Origin: UBA1381 sp964399965
GTDB lineage: Bacteria; Bacillota; Clostridia; UBA1381
NCBI GenBank assembly: GCA_964399965.1
Contig: CAYNRX010000005.1
Coordinates: 15,626-79,625 of the forward strand
Direction: 5' to 3'
DNA length: 64,000 nucleotides
The notes beneath the pieces are model-generated. The model was given only the letters and a program-made list of their open reading frames with translations, ran no database searches and was not told where the DNA came from. Positions 25,935 to 34,626 of this stretch are shown here, piece after piece. The position numbers and the translations under genes were made by a program. The number at the start of each line of letters is the position of its first letter. Position 1 is the stretch's first letter.

Positions 25935-26795
25935 TTACTTCATACTCTCAGCCGCTTCTATCAGAGCGTCGCCGGTAATGTTCCCCTGCGCGCTGATGTT
26001 GTAGGAAGCTCCGTTCTCCTCCCAGTCTATGGTATCATCACCAATGATAACGGCTTTATTTCCGTTTACCGTCACCTCGCGGATCTCCTCGTCGGTGCCC
26101 ATGCTGAAGGCAGTCTCATCGTTTAGTATCCTCTGGTGCGAATACAGCGGCTTGCCGGTCTGTGTATTCCGGTATTCAAGCATTAAGTAATCTCCGCTTA
26201 CCGAGCCATCGTCTTTTGTATACAGCTCCGCTTTTACAAATTCATAGCCCGGCGTATCAAGACGCTTCATCTCAAAATCAAGATACTGCTGCACCTCGTC
26301 TATATTGCTGACGCTGAATATGCCTTCCTGGATGTCTGCACCGTTCTCTCCGACCATCTTGACTATCGTGCCATCATCGAGCATTACCTCGGAGGCCTCC
26401 GTGATCTTAACAAGCTCTCCCTCGCTGTCCTTGACATAATACTCGCTGCCGTCCGTTGGCACCTTTTCAAGGGCGTTCCCGTTTTCATCGTATGCGGTAA
26501 TGCCCTCCGGCTCCGGCAGCCCTTCATACTGGGCGTACTGGTTGGAACCGGTGGAGATCATTTTTATCAGATTTTCCACAAGCTCCTGTGCAAACGCCGT
26601 CTGTGACAGCAATGCTGCCGAGCAGGCCACGCAGGCCGCTATGGCTCCTATCTTTCTCCAATTCTTCCCCTTTTTCCTGATACTCTTCTTTATATTGTCC
26701 TTCATTATTTTGCGCTCCATATCCGTCAATTCCTCCTGCTCATACATCTCAAGCTCCAGCTTGGTCTCGTTTAATATATCGTACTCATTCCGCAT
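25935..26795 (-). CDS. Probable anti-sigma factor, single-pass membrane protein with DUF4367-like domain
   Basis: 286 residues. A charged cytoplasmic N-terminus (about 1-50, MRNEYDILNETKLELEMYE) precedes one membrane span (about 54-75, IGAIAACVACSAALLSQTAFA); the rest is extracytoplasmic. The end, DDTIDWEENGASYNISAQG...DALIEAAESM, fits the DUF4367 pattern (w.e.g..y...g.l....l..iAeS). Such proteins are encoded after ECF-type sigma factors and hold them at the membrane. Overlaps the sigma gene by 11 bases; the ATG at 26793-26795 follows AGAGGTGAG. Role is inferred from topology and context. Confidence 0.75.
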   Translation of the reverse strand: MRNEYDILNETKLELEMYEQEELTDMERKIMKDNIKKSIRKKGKNWRKIGAIAACVACSAALLSQTAFAQELVENLIKMISTGSNQYAQYEGLPEPEGITAYDENGNALEKVPTDGSEYYVKDSEGELVKITEASEVMLDDGTIVKMVGENGADIQEGIFSVSNIDEVQQYLDFEMKRLDTPGYEFVKAELYTKDDGSVSGDYLMLEYRNTQTGKPLYSHQRILNDETAFSMGTDEEIREVTVNGNKAVIIGDDTIDWEENGASYNISAQGNITGDALIEAAESMK

Positions 26796-27345
26796 GACGC
26801 TCACCTCTTGAAAATTGTGCATACTCCCTAAGCCGCTTTCTTCCCCGTGACAGCCTGTTGTATACGGCGGACGGTTTTATTCCGCTCTCCTCCGAGATCT
26901 CCTCCACTGACTTCCCGCCGAGATAATGCTTTAGAAATATCTGCCTGTCGCGCATCTTTAAGCAGCTTAAAAGCTCCTCGCACTCCTCCGACAGCTCCCT
27001 TTTTAAAACAGTAGTCTCCGGGCTTTCACCCGATGGCATATTCTCATCAAGCTCTTCGGTAAATCCTTCGCGGATAAAGCGGCGTTTATAATCTATGCAT
27101 CTGTACTTCGTCACCGCTCCTATCCAGTTTTTCAGCGAGCTTTTCTCCGGATCAAAACGGGAAATGTTGTTCCAGACCGCAAGCAGCACGTCATTTACAC
27201 ATTCATCCCAGCAGGCGGAAAAATCCTTCAGATGATAGCGCACTATACTCCGTATCAATCCGCCGTACCGGTCAACTACATATTCTATCGCCGTCTCGTT
27301 TTTTGCTTTTAACTCCCGGACAACATTCTCGTCCGTTATTTTCAC
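26785..27345 (-). CDS. ECF-type RNA polymerase sigma factor
   Basis: 186 residues with region 2 (about 14-80; AIEYVVDRYGGLIRSIVRYHL, FDPEKSSLKNWIGAVTKYRCIDYKRR as the -10-recognition helix) and region 4 (about 125-175; MRDRQIFLKHYLGGKSVEEISEESGIKPSAVYNRLSRGRKRL, read here as two adjoining helices of the helix-turn-helix). No region 1 or 3. The overlapping membrane protein downstream is its likely anti-sigma factor. The trigger is not visible; cell-envelope stress is typical of the class. Divergent from the MarR-ABC operon. Confidence 0.9.
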   Translation of the reverse strand: MKITDENVVRELKAKNETAIEYVVDRYGGLIRSIVRYHLKDFSACWDECVNDVLLAVWNNISRFDPEKSSLKNWIGAVTKYRCIDYKRRFIREGFTEELDENMPSGESPETTVLKRELSEECEELLSCLKMRDRQIFLKHYLGGKSVEEISEESGIKPSAVYNRLSRGRKRLREYAQFSRGERHAE

Positions 27346-27442
27346 CGTAAGTCACCAGCTTTCCTTGATCGTTTTTGAAGCGCTTCTATTATTTATTACG
27401 TTTCTATTATATCATTATCTATCATTTTTTCAACATTTTTTG

Positions 27443-27471
27443 TTGACAGGCAAAATTTTTTATGGTATAAT
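27443..27471 (+). promoter_or_regulatory. Perfect consensus promoter of the MarR-ABC operon
   Basis: TTGACA (27443-27448), 17 bases, TATAAT (27466-27471). Confidence 0.9.
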
Positions 27472-27477
27472 CATTCA

Positions 27478-27508
27478 AGTTGCGACCGCAACTGTTGCTT
27501 GTGCAACA
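27478..27508. promoter_or_regulatory. Tandem palindromic MarR operators
   Basis: AGTTGC-GACC-GCAACT (27478-27493) and TGTTGC-TTGT-GCAACA (27493-27508): two GTTGC-N4-GCAAC palindromes with centres 15 bases apart, overlying the predicted transcription start. Binding here would block the promoter, i.e. autorepression by the adjacent MarR protein. Confidence 0.75.
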
Positions 27509-27532
27509 AAGATCACAGAAAGGATGATTACC

Positions 27533-27964
27533 TTGCCCTCTGTTATGAAAGGTATAAACGTATCCTCGCGCTGCGCCGAAGCCTACCGCAACGACCGGCT
27601 GGCAAAATACTCCCTTACCGGCAACCATTATGCCTATATCTTGAATATCTGCCGCAATCCCGGCATCTCGCAGGATGAGCTGGCGCGGCTGATATACATA
27701 AATAAAAGCAACGTTGCCCGTCAGCTGGTCGTCCTGGAGAAAAACGGTTACGTCAGCCGCCGTCCCTCAAAGGAGGACAGACGCGTAACGCTGGTATTCC
27801 CCACCGAAAAGGCGAAGGAGGTCTTCCCCGTTATCCGTACGGTACTCGGCGAATGGAACAACTACATCACGGCCGACTTTACCGAAGAGGAAAAGAAGCT
27901 GCTTTCGGGGATGATAGAAAAAATAACAGCAAGATCGACAGCGTATCTGGAGGAGAGAAAATGA
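27533..27964 (+). CDS. MarR-family transcriptional regulator
   Basis: 143 residues in the chosen frame. Winged helix-turn-helix: NPGISQDELARLIYINKSNVARQLVVLEKNGYVSRRPSKEDRRVTLV read as helix 3-4 and wing (given in segments: SQDELARLIYINKSNVARQL then VSRRPSKEDRR). Start is ambiguous: TTG 27533 has AAAGGA about 9 bases ahead; ATG 27524 and ATG 27545 are in frame. It overlaps the first ABC gene by ATGA and probably represses the operon until a toxic substrate binds. Confidence 0.88.
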   Translation: MPSVMKGINVSSRCAEAYRNDRLAKYSLTGNHYAYILNICRNPGISQDELARLIYINKSNVARQLVVLEKNGYVSRRPSKEDRRVTLVFPTEKAKEVFPVIRTVLGEWNNYITADFTEEEKKLLSGMIEKITARSTAYLEERK

Positions 27965-29670
27965 AACTGATATTTTCCTATCTGCGTCCGATGGCCTTAA
28001 GAATGGCCTTCGGCTTTGTGATAAAATGTATAGGCACGATCATGGATCTTTTCATCCCGTGGATATTGGCATATATGATAGACACGATAGTACCGACCAG
28101 AAATTTACAGCTGATAATCTTTTGGGGCGTGATGATGCTCATATGCTCGGTCATTGCCGTCTGGGGGAACATCCGCGCCAATCGCACGGCATCGGCCGTT
28201 GCCCGCGACTGCACAAGGCGCGTTCGCCACGACCTTTTTTCCAGCATATCCTACCTGTCCTGCCGCCAGGTGGATCGTTTCACGCTGCCCTCTTTAATAT
28301 CGCGCCTTTCGACCGATACATACAATATCCACCAAATGGTGGGCATGATGCAGCGGCTAGGCGTACGCGCGCCTATTCTGCTTTTCGGCGGCATCGTGAT
28401 CACCTTCATGATGGAGCCTACACTGTCGCTTATCATGATCGGGGTAATGCCGTTTTTGGCGGTCGTGGTGTTCAGGGTATCTAAGAGAGGAGTGCCGCTT
28501 TACTCCAAATTGCAGGAGGGCATAGATATCATGGTGCGCACCGTCCGGGAAAACGCCGCCGGCATTCGCGTTATCAAGGCTCTTTCCAAGACCGGCTATG
28601 AGAAAAACCGCTTCGACCGCGTAAACCGCGAGGTCGTTGAACGCGAGAAAAAAGCAGGGATAAACATGGCTCTTTCCAACCCGGCGATGAATTTCTTCCT
28701 TAATATCGGCCTTACTCTCGTTATCCTGGCAGGGGCATTCCTGGTAAACGCCGGCATAGGCCAGGCCGGAGAGATAATCGCCTTTATGACATATTTTACG
28801 ATCATTTTGAACGCCCTTTTAAGTATAAACAGGATATTCATAATCTGCTCCAAGGGCAGCGCCTCCGCCGAAAGGATACGCCAGATCATTGAAAGCAAAG
28901 AGGATATAAAGATACTGCCGCCGGATCACGAGGATTCGCCCTACCATATAACGTTTGAGCACGTCACCTTTTCCTACGAAGGCGGAGGGAACGACCTCAC
29001 CGATATATCGTTTTCCTTAAAGCGCGGCCAGACGCTGGGCATAATCGGCCCCACCGGCTGCGGAAAAACGACCATCGTCCAGCTGCTCCTGCGCTTTTAC
29101 GATGCAAATTCCGGTACGATACGCATAAACGGCGACAATATCCGCTCCATCCCCTCAGAGCAGCTGCACACGATGTTCGGGGTCTCGTTCCAAAACGATT
29201 TCCTTCTATCGGACACCATACGCGAAAATATCGACTTCGGCCGCAAGCTCGATGACAGCGAGATAGCCGAAGGGGCGGAGTATGCGCAGGCAATGGAGTT
29301 TATCGCCGGTATCAAGGGACGCTTCTCCCATATGCTCACAGCCAGGGGCACTAATCTTAGCGGCGGCCAGAAGCAGCGTCTCTTGATAAGCCGCGCACTG
29401 GCGGCCGATCCGGAGATACTCATCCTTGACGATTCCTCAAGCGCGCTCGATTACAAGACCGACGCTAACCTTCGCCGGGCTATCGATGAAAATTTCCGCA
29501 ATACAACCTCGATAATCGTAGCCCAGCGCATAAGCTCCATCAAGCACGCCGATCACATAATCGTCCTTGACGATGGAAAGATCGTTGGCAGCGGCAAGCA
29601 TGAGGAGCTTATAAAAACGTGTGAGGATTACAAGCTGATAGCAAGATCGCAGATGGGAGTGAACGAATAA
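27961..29670 (+). CDS. ABC exporter half-transporter A (canonical signature, non-catalytic Walker B Asp)
   Basis: 569 residues: six-span membrane domain (about 1-300) fused to an ATPase domain. Walker A GPTGCGKTT, signature LSGGQKQR, Walker B LILDDSSSALD. The residue after the Walker B aspartate is Asp where active exporters carry Glu, so the site built from this Walker A/B is predicted to be degenerate. The partner gene starts within the stop codon (TAATG). Type IV (BmrCD, TM287/288-like) multidrug or peptide exporters show this architecture. ATG at 27961 overlaps the MarR stop. Confidence 0.92.
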   Translation: MKLIFSYLRPMALRMAFGFVIKCIGTIMDLFIPWILAYMIDTIVPTRNLQLIIFWGVMMLICSVIAVWGNIRANRTASAVARDCTRRVRHDLFSSISYLSCRQVDRFTLPSLISRLSTDTYNIHQMVGMMQRLGVRAPILLFGGIVITFMMEPTLSLIMIGVMPFLAVVVFRVSKRGVPLYSKLQEGIDIMVRTVRENAAGIRVIKALSKTGYEKNRFDRVNREVVEREKKAGINMALSNPAMNFFLNIGLTLVILAGAFLVNAGIGQAGEIIAFMTYFTIILNALLSINRIFIICSKGSASAERIRQIIESKEDIKILPPDHEDSPYHITFEHVTFSYEGGGNDLTDISFSLKRGQTLGIIGPTGCGKTTIVQLLLRFYDANSGTIRINGDNIRSIPSEQLHTMFGVSFQNDFLLSDTIRENIDFGRKLDDSEIAEGAEYAQAMEFIAGIKGRFSHMLTARGTNLSGGQKQRLLISRALAADPEILILDDSSSALDYKTDANLRRAIDENFRNTTSIIVAQRISSIKHADHIIVLDDGKIVGSGKHEELIKTCEDYKLIARSQMGVNE

Positions 29671-31415
29671 TGAAGCGCAAAGGAAAAAAATTCGTCATAA
29701 CGCGGCTTTGGGGCTACATCAGCCGCTACAAGCTCTACCTGTTCTCGGCCGCCGCGCTGACTGTGGTGAGCAACGTACTGGCTCTTGCCGGGCCGATGCT
29801 TTCGGGAAAGGCGGTAGACGCAATAGAACCGGGAGCAGGACATGTCATATTTTCGCAGGTGTTCTTTTTCTGCGCGGTCATGGCCGTATTTTATGTGGTT
29901 TCCTCCGTGCTTTCCTACGCCCTGTCGGTGCTGATGATACATTTCAGCCAAAAAATAGTTTACCAGATGAGGAAGGATCTGTTCGATAAGCTGCTGGATC
30001 TGCCGGTGAGCTTCTTTGACACCCACAAGACAGGCGATATTATAAGCCGCATATCCTACGATATCGACACTGTAAACGCCTCTCTCTCCAGCGACCTTTT
30101 ACAGATATGCACCAGTATCATCACTGTCGGAGGCTCCTTTTTGGGGATGCTGTTCATCTCGCCGAAAATGCTCTTGATCTTCGCTGTGACCGTCCCGGCA
30201 ACCGTTATATTCACCAAGCTGCGCACGGCCAAGGTAAGGCCGCTGTTTAGGATGCGGTCGAAAAAGCTGGGGGAGCTGAACGGATTCGTTGAGGAAATGA
30301 CCTCCGGGCTTAAAACGGTCAAGGCCTACCACCAGGAGGAAACGATGATCGGCCGCTTTGACGCTGTAAACGACGACGCCGTCGAAGCCTATTACAACGC
30401 CGATTACTACGGCAGCACCGTCGGCCCCTCGGTAAATTTTATAAATAACATCTCGCTGACGCTTGTGAGCACCTTCGGAGCGATACTGTACCTGTTCGGG
30501 ATGATGTCGCTGGGCGATATTTCCGCCTTTGTAATGTACTCGCGCAAATTCTCCGGGCCGATAAACGAGGCGGCCAATATCATCAGCGAGCTGCAGTCGG
30601 CCTTTGCCGCAGCTGAGAGGGTCTTTGCCATGATAGACGAGCTCCCGGAAAAGGCCGATGTGCCGGGTGCGCTGCGCCTTGAAAACGTACGCGGCGAGGT
30701 AGAGGTGTCGCACGTCAAATTTGGCTACGACCCGGGGCGGACCATCCTCCACGATTTCAGCATGAAAGCAGAGCCCGGCAGCCTCATCGCCGTTGTCGGC
30801 CCTACGGGAGCCGGCAAGACCACGCTTATAAACCTTTTGATGCGCTTTTACGATCCCGATGAGGGTACGATAACGGTAGACGGCCACGATATAACAGAAG
30901 TGACGCGCGAGAGCCTGCGTCTTGCCTATACGATGGTATTGCAGGATACCTGGCTGTTCTCCGGTACGATATATGAAAATATCGCCTATGGGGCGGAAGG
31001 CGTTGGCCGTGAGGAGGTCGTAGCCGCCGCTAAAAAGGTCAAGATACATAACTACATAATGTCTCTGCCGGACGGCTACGATACAGTCCTCAGTGATGAA
31101 GGCGTAAATATTTCCAAGGGACAAAAGCAGCTGATGACGATAGCGCGGGCGATGCTCTCACACTCCAGTATGCTTATCCTTGACGAGGCCACCTCCAACG
31201 TCGACACGCGCACGGAGCTGCAGATACAGGAGTCGATGCGGCTTCTGATGGAGGATAAGACCTGCTTCGTTATCGCCCACAGGCTTTCAACGATACAAAA
31301 CGCCGACCTGATACTCGTCATACGCGACGGAGACATCGCCGAACAGGGCACTCACGAGGAGCTGCTCAGAAAAAACGGCGTTTACGCCCAGCTTTACAAT
31401 TCGCAGTTCGCCTGA
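29670..31415 (+). CDS. ABC exporter half-transporter B (catalytic Walker B Glu, altered signature)
   Basis: 581 residues, membrane domain then ATPase. Walker A GPTGAGKTT, Walker B LILDEATSNVDT with the catalytic Glu, but a non-canonical signature ISKGQKQL in place of LSGGQ. Combined with partner A this gives one consensus and one degenerate ATP site, the hallmark of heterodimeric exporters. The substrate is unknown; control by MarR suggests drugs or other toxic compounds. Confidence 0.93.
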   Translation: MKRKGKKFVITRLWGYISRYKLYLFSAAALTVVSNVLALAGPMLSGKAVDAIEPGAGHVIFSQVFFFCAVMAVFYVVSSVLSYALSVLMIHFSQKIVYQMRKDLFDKLLDLPVSFFDTHKTGDIISRISYDIDTVNASLSSDLLQICTSIITVGGSFLGMLFISPKMLLIFAVTVPATVIFTKLRTAKVRPLFRMRSKKLGELNGFVEEMTSGLKTVKAYHQEETMIGRFDAVNDDAVEAYYNADYYGSTVGPSVNFINNISLTLVSTFGAILYLFGMMSLGDISAFVMYSRKFSGPINEAANIISELQSAFAAAERVFAMIDELPEKADVPGALRLENVRGEVEVSHVKFGYDPGRTILHDFSMKAEPGSLIAVVGPTGAGKTTLINLLMRFYDPDEGTITVDGHDITEVTRESLRLAYTMVLQDTWLFSGTIYENIAYGAEGVGREEVVAAAKKVKIHNYIMSLPDGYDTVLSDEGVNISKGQKQLMTIARAMLSHSSMLILDEATSNVDTRTELQIQESMRLLMEDKTCFVIAHRLSTIQNADLILVIRDGDIAEQGTHEELLRKNGVYAQLYNSQFA

Positions 31416-31510
31416 TAAGGGAATGCGCAATGGACTATAATAACAAAGTATCGGGGCAAGAATTATACAGCAGAACCGCTGATTACGGCAAACGGGGATT
31501 AAGGTGTTTT

Positions 31511-31545
31511 TTCCGGAAAGGTATTGACTTTTCCGGATTTTTTTT
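31511..31545 (+). terminator. Terminator of the MarR-ABC operon, overlapping the glyS promoter
   Basis: TCCGGAAA (31512-31519) / TTTCCGGA (31530-31537) followed by eight T. The 10-base loop contains the glyS -35 box. Confidence 0.75.
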
Positions 31546-31552
31546 ATACAAT
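31524..31552 (+). promoter_or_regulatory. glyS promoter
   Basis: TTGACT (31524-31529), 17 bases, TACAAT (31547-31552). The leader to the ATG is only about 37 bases, so there is no room for a T-box. Confidence 0.85.
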
Positions 31553-31596
31553 AGTAATATATGTAATACAAGTTTAGCCGAAAGGAAGATAACAGT

Positions 31597-32991
31597 ATGA
31601 AAAACAGCGAAAAAACAATGGACAAGATCGTAGCTCTTTGCAAGGGCAGAGGATATATCTACCCAGGCAGCGAGATCTACGGCGGTCTTGCAAATACATG
31701 GGATTACGGCCCCTTAGGCGTTGAGTTTAAAAACAACGTTAAAAAGGCCTGGTGGAAGAAATTCATACAGGAGTCGCAGTATAACGTAGGCATCGACTGC
31801 GCCATCCTGATGAATCCCAAAACCTGGGTCGCTTCCGGCCATGTGGGCGGCTTTTCCGACCCGCTGATGGACTGTAAGGAATGTAAATCGCGTCACCGTG
31901 CCGACAAGCTGATCGAGGATTACGCCCACGAGCACGGCGAGGACGTTACCGTTGACGGCTGGAGCAAGGAAAAGATGGTGGAATACATCAAGGAAAACAA
32001 CATTCCCTGCCCCGACTGCGGCAAGCATAATTTCACCGATATACGCGAGTTTAACCTCATGTTCAAGACGTTTCAGGGCGTTACCGAGGATTCCTCGGCT
32101 ACAGTATATCTGCGTCCGGAGACTGCCCAGGGTATATTCGTAAACTTCAAGAACGTACAGCGCACAAGCCGCAAAAAGATACCTTTCGGCATCGGCCAGA
32201 TCGGCAAATCGTTCAGAAATGAAATAACCCCCGGCAACTTCACCTTCCGCACGCGCGAGTTTGAACAGATGGAGCTGGAATTTTTCTGCGAACCGGGCAC
32301 TGACCTGGAATGGTTCAAATACTGGAAGGAATACTGCATGAACTTCCTGCTCTCCCTGGGCATCAAGGAGGAAAATGTACGCTTCCGCGACCATTCGCCG
32401 GAGGAGCTTTCGCACTACTCCAACGCCACTACCGATATAGAGTTTGTATTCCCCTTCGGCTGGGGCGAGCTTTGGGGCATCGCCGACCGGACGGATTTTG
32501 ACCTTAAACAGCATCAGGAATTTTCCGGCGAAAGCATGGAATACATCGATCCTGCCGACAATAAGAAAAGATACGTTCCCTACTGCATAGAGCCGTCGCT
32601 GGGCGCAGACCGTGTTGCATTGGCATTTTTGGTAGAGGCGTACGATGAGGAGGAGCTTGAGGGCGGCGATTCACGTACCGTTCTTCATCTGCACCCGGCA
32701 CTGGCTCCGGTGAAAGCCGCTGTTCTGCCTCTTTCAAAGAAGCTGGGCGACAAGGCCGGAGAGGTATACCAAATGCTCCTAAAGCAGTTTAACGTTGAAT
32801 ATGACGAAGCCGGTTCCATCGGCAAGCGGTATCGCCGCCAGGATGAGATCGGTACGCCTTGGTGCATAACGTTCGATTTTGATTCCCTTGAGGATAACGC
32901 CGTCACCGTCCGCGACCGCGACACCATGACGCAGGAAAGGGTAAAGATAGAGGATCTTGTAGACTTCATCAGCTCTAAGCTGGAATTTTGA
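31597..32991 (+). CDS. glyS: Glycyl-tRNA synthetase, single-chain (alpha2) type
   Basis: 464 residues. Class II synthetase charging tRNA-Gly. N-terminal IYPGSEIYGGLANTWDYGPLG, zinc-type cysteine pairs (CKECKSRHRADK and CPDCGKHNF), motif 2 FRNEITPGNFTFRTREFEQ, motif 3 region CIEPSLGADR, and a C-terminal anticodon-binding domain. This is the eukaryote/archaea-like form found in many Firmicutes instead of GlyQ plus GlyS chains; some annotation systems call it glyQS. A membrane zincin gene follows closely. Confidence 0.97.
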   Translation: MKNSEKTMDKIVALCKGRGYIYPGSEIYGGLANTWDYGPLGVEFKNNVKKAWWKKFIQESQYNVGIDCAILMNPKTWVASGHVGGFSDPLMDCKECKSRHRADKLIEDYAHEHGEDVTVDGWSKEKMVEYIKENNIPCPDCGKHNFTDIREFNLMFKTFQGVTEDSSATVYLRPETAQGIFVNFKNVQRTSRKKIPFGIGQIGKSFRNEITPGNFTFRTREFEQMELEFFCEPGTDLEWFKYWKEYCMNFLLSLGIKEENVRFRDHSPEELSHYSNATTDIEFVFPFGWGELWGIADRTDFDLKQHQEFSGESMEYIDPADNKKRYVPYCIEPSLGADRVALAFLVEAYDEEELEGGDSRTVLHLHPALAPVKAAVLPLSKKLGDKAGEVYQMLLKQFNVEYDEAGSIGKRYRRQDEIGTPWCITFDFDSLEDNAVTVRDRDTMTQERVKIEDLVDFISSKLEF

Positions 32992-33011
32992 TCATACAGA
33001 GGTCAACACCT

Positions 33012-33743
33012 ATGAACCGAAAAATTGTGTTCCTCATTTCCATCGGTGCGGCCGCCGTTCTTGCGGCTGCACTGATCCTTTGTATGCAGCAGGATACGCT
33101 TAAGATGTTAGTGCAGACAGAGCATTTTGAGGTGTTCTGTGCCGATAACGATGTACAATCAGCAGAAGCGGTTGCCGGCATATTGGAAAATAACTACGGA
33201 AAGATAACCTCCGACCTGGACGCAGAGCCCTCGGAAAAATGCCGCCTTATGATTTATCCGGATATAGACTCCTTCCACAAGGCTATAGGCTATGATGATG
33301 CGCCCGACTGGCTGGCAGGGACGGCGGACGGCAATACTCTGCATATGGTTTCTCCCGCCAATCCCGGTTCCGCCCATTCTTACGGGGATATAATGTTTGT
33401 TGCCGTGCACGAATTTGTACATATCGTAGTTGATGAAATAAACAGCGAGGTTCCCGTTTTCCTAAACGAAGGCGTCGCCGCCTACGAGGCCGGACAATCC
33501 TCCGGCGTTATGGCACGGGTGCAACAGGCTTTAACAAACGATACCTTTCCCACTGTCAAGGAGCTGGAAACGCTCAGTCCCGATAACGGTTTGTACCAGT
33601 TCGCCTATGCATTTGTCGACTACATCATAGACACATACGGCATGGAAAAGCTGACAGAATTTATCAGAACGCCGTCTGTGGAAGCTGTATTTGGCGTGAG
33701 CGAAGAGGATCTTAGCTCTGCCTGGCGGCAGTCTTATATATGA
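33012..33743 (+). CDS. Membrane-anchored zinc metallopeptidase, peptidase MA-like gluzincin
   Basis: 243 residues. One N-terminal membrane span (about 5-25), then an extracytoplasmic domain with HEFVH (133-137) as zinc site and E153 in PVFLNEGVAAYE as the third ligand, the HExxH...E arrangement of gluzincins of the peptidase MA type. No substrate known. ATG at 33012 follows AGAGGT. It sits 20 bases after glyS and 10 before rsmA, so it is probably cotranscribed with translation genes, though a functional link is not evident. Confidence 0.8.
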   Translation: MNRKIVFLISIGAAAVLAAALILCMQQDTLKMLVQTEHFEVFCADNDVQSAEAVAGILENNYGKITSDLDAEPSEKCRLMIYPDIDSFHKAIGYDDAPDWLAGTADGNTLHMVSPANPGSAHSYGDIMFVAVHEFVHIVVDEINSEVPVFLNEGVAAYEAGQSSGVMARVQQALTNDTFPTVKELETLSPDNGLYQFAYAFVDYIIDTYGMEKLTEFIRTPSVEAVFGVSEEDLSSAWRQSYI

Positions 33744-33753
33744 AGGAGCGCCT

Positions 33754-34626
33754 ATGGACTTAACATCGCCCAAAACTGTCCGGCAGCTGTGCCGTCAGTT
33801 TGATTTCACTTTCAAAAAAGGGCTGGGGCAGAATTTCCTGACCTCGCAGCAGATAATAGACGCCGTGGCCGAAGCCGCCTGCCCTAATGGAGGAAGCGTT
33901 GTGGAAATAGGCCCCGGCTTCGGTGTGCTCACTGCCGCTTTATGCCGCCGGGCAAAAAAGGTCGTTTCGGTGGAGATAGACGAAAGGCTTCTGCCGGTGC
34001 TCCGGTATACGCTTGCGGAATTTGACAACGTGGAAATAATAAACAATGATATAATGAAAACCGATCTTAAAAAGCTCGTAGCTGATCATTTCGGCAGCGA
34101 GCCGGTGAGCGCGGCGGCAAATCTGCCTTATTATATCACTACCCCCGTTATAGCCAAGCTGCTTGAATCACGTCTGCCGTTTGAGCATATCGTGGTCATG
34201 GTGCAGAAAGAGGTCGCCCAGCGGCTGTGCGCCTCTCCGGGAACGAAGGAATACGGGGCGATCTCTGTGATGTGCCAGTATTATTCTAAACCCCAGATCA
34301 TTGCCAAGGTCCCGGCCGGGCTTTTCGTGCCGCCGCCCAAGGTCGATTCTGCGGTACTGTCTATGACGCCGTTTAAAGAGCCGCCGGTAAACGTCCGGTC
34401 GGAGAAACTGTTTTTCCGAACGGTAAAGGCGGCCTTTTCCCAAAGGCGCAAGACGCTTGCAAACTGCATAAGCTCCGGCTTCTCCCTTTCCAAGGAAGAT
34501 GCTTCGTCCGTGCTGGCCAATGCGGGCGTCGTTCCCTCGCGACGCGGAGAAACGCTTTCTCTTGAGGAATTTGCCCTTATCGCTGATTCTGTTTTCGATT
34601 TTACCGGAGGTGAAAATATTGGCTAA
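33754..34626 (+). CDS. rsmA: 16S rRNA dimethyladenosine transferase
   Basis: 290 residues. Dimethylates the two adjacent adenines in the 3'-terminal hairpin of 16S rRNA. Family blocks: KKGLGQNFLTS at the N-terminus, SAM-binding VEIGPGFGVLTAAL, catalytic NLPYYITTPVIAKLL and the C-terminal FSQRRKTLANCI. Synonym ksgA; loss gives kasugamycin resistance. ATG preceded by GAAGGAG. Ends inside the start of a small HTH gene. Confidence 0.97.
   Translation: MDLTSPKTVRQLCRQFDFTFKKGLGQNFLTSQQIIDAVAEAACPNGGSVVEIGPGFGVLTAALCRRAKKVVSVEIDERLLPVLRYTLAEFDNVEIINNDIMKTDLKKLVADHFGSEPVSAAANLPYYITTPVIAKLLESRLPFEHIVVMVQKEVAQRLCASPGTKEYGAISVMCQYYSKPQIIAKVPAGLFVPPPKVDSAVLSMTPFKEPPVNVRSEKLFFRTVKAAFSQRRKTLANCISSGFSLSKEDASSVLANAGVVPSRRGETLSLEEFALIADSVFDFTGGENIG

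Noticed and set aside
27377..27386. GAAGCGCTTC as a CcpA cre site
   Set aside because: It misaligns by one base with the cre consensus and the gene upstream is a sigma factor with no catabolic link.
30099..31124. 341-codon open frame on the minus strand
   Set aside because: Antisense to the second ABC gene, which has intact Walker motifs.
31416..31596. T-box riboswitch upstream of glyS
   Set aside because: The promoter leaves only about 37 leader bases and no T-box consensus is present.
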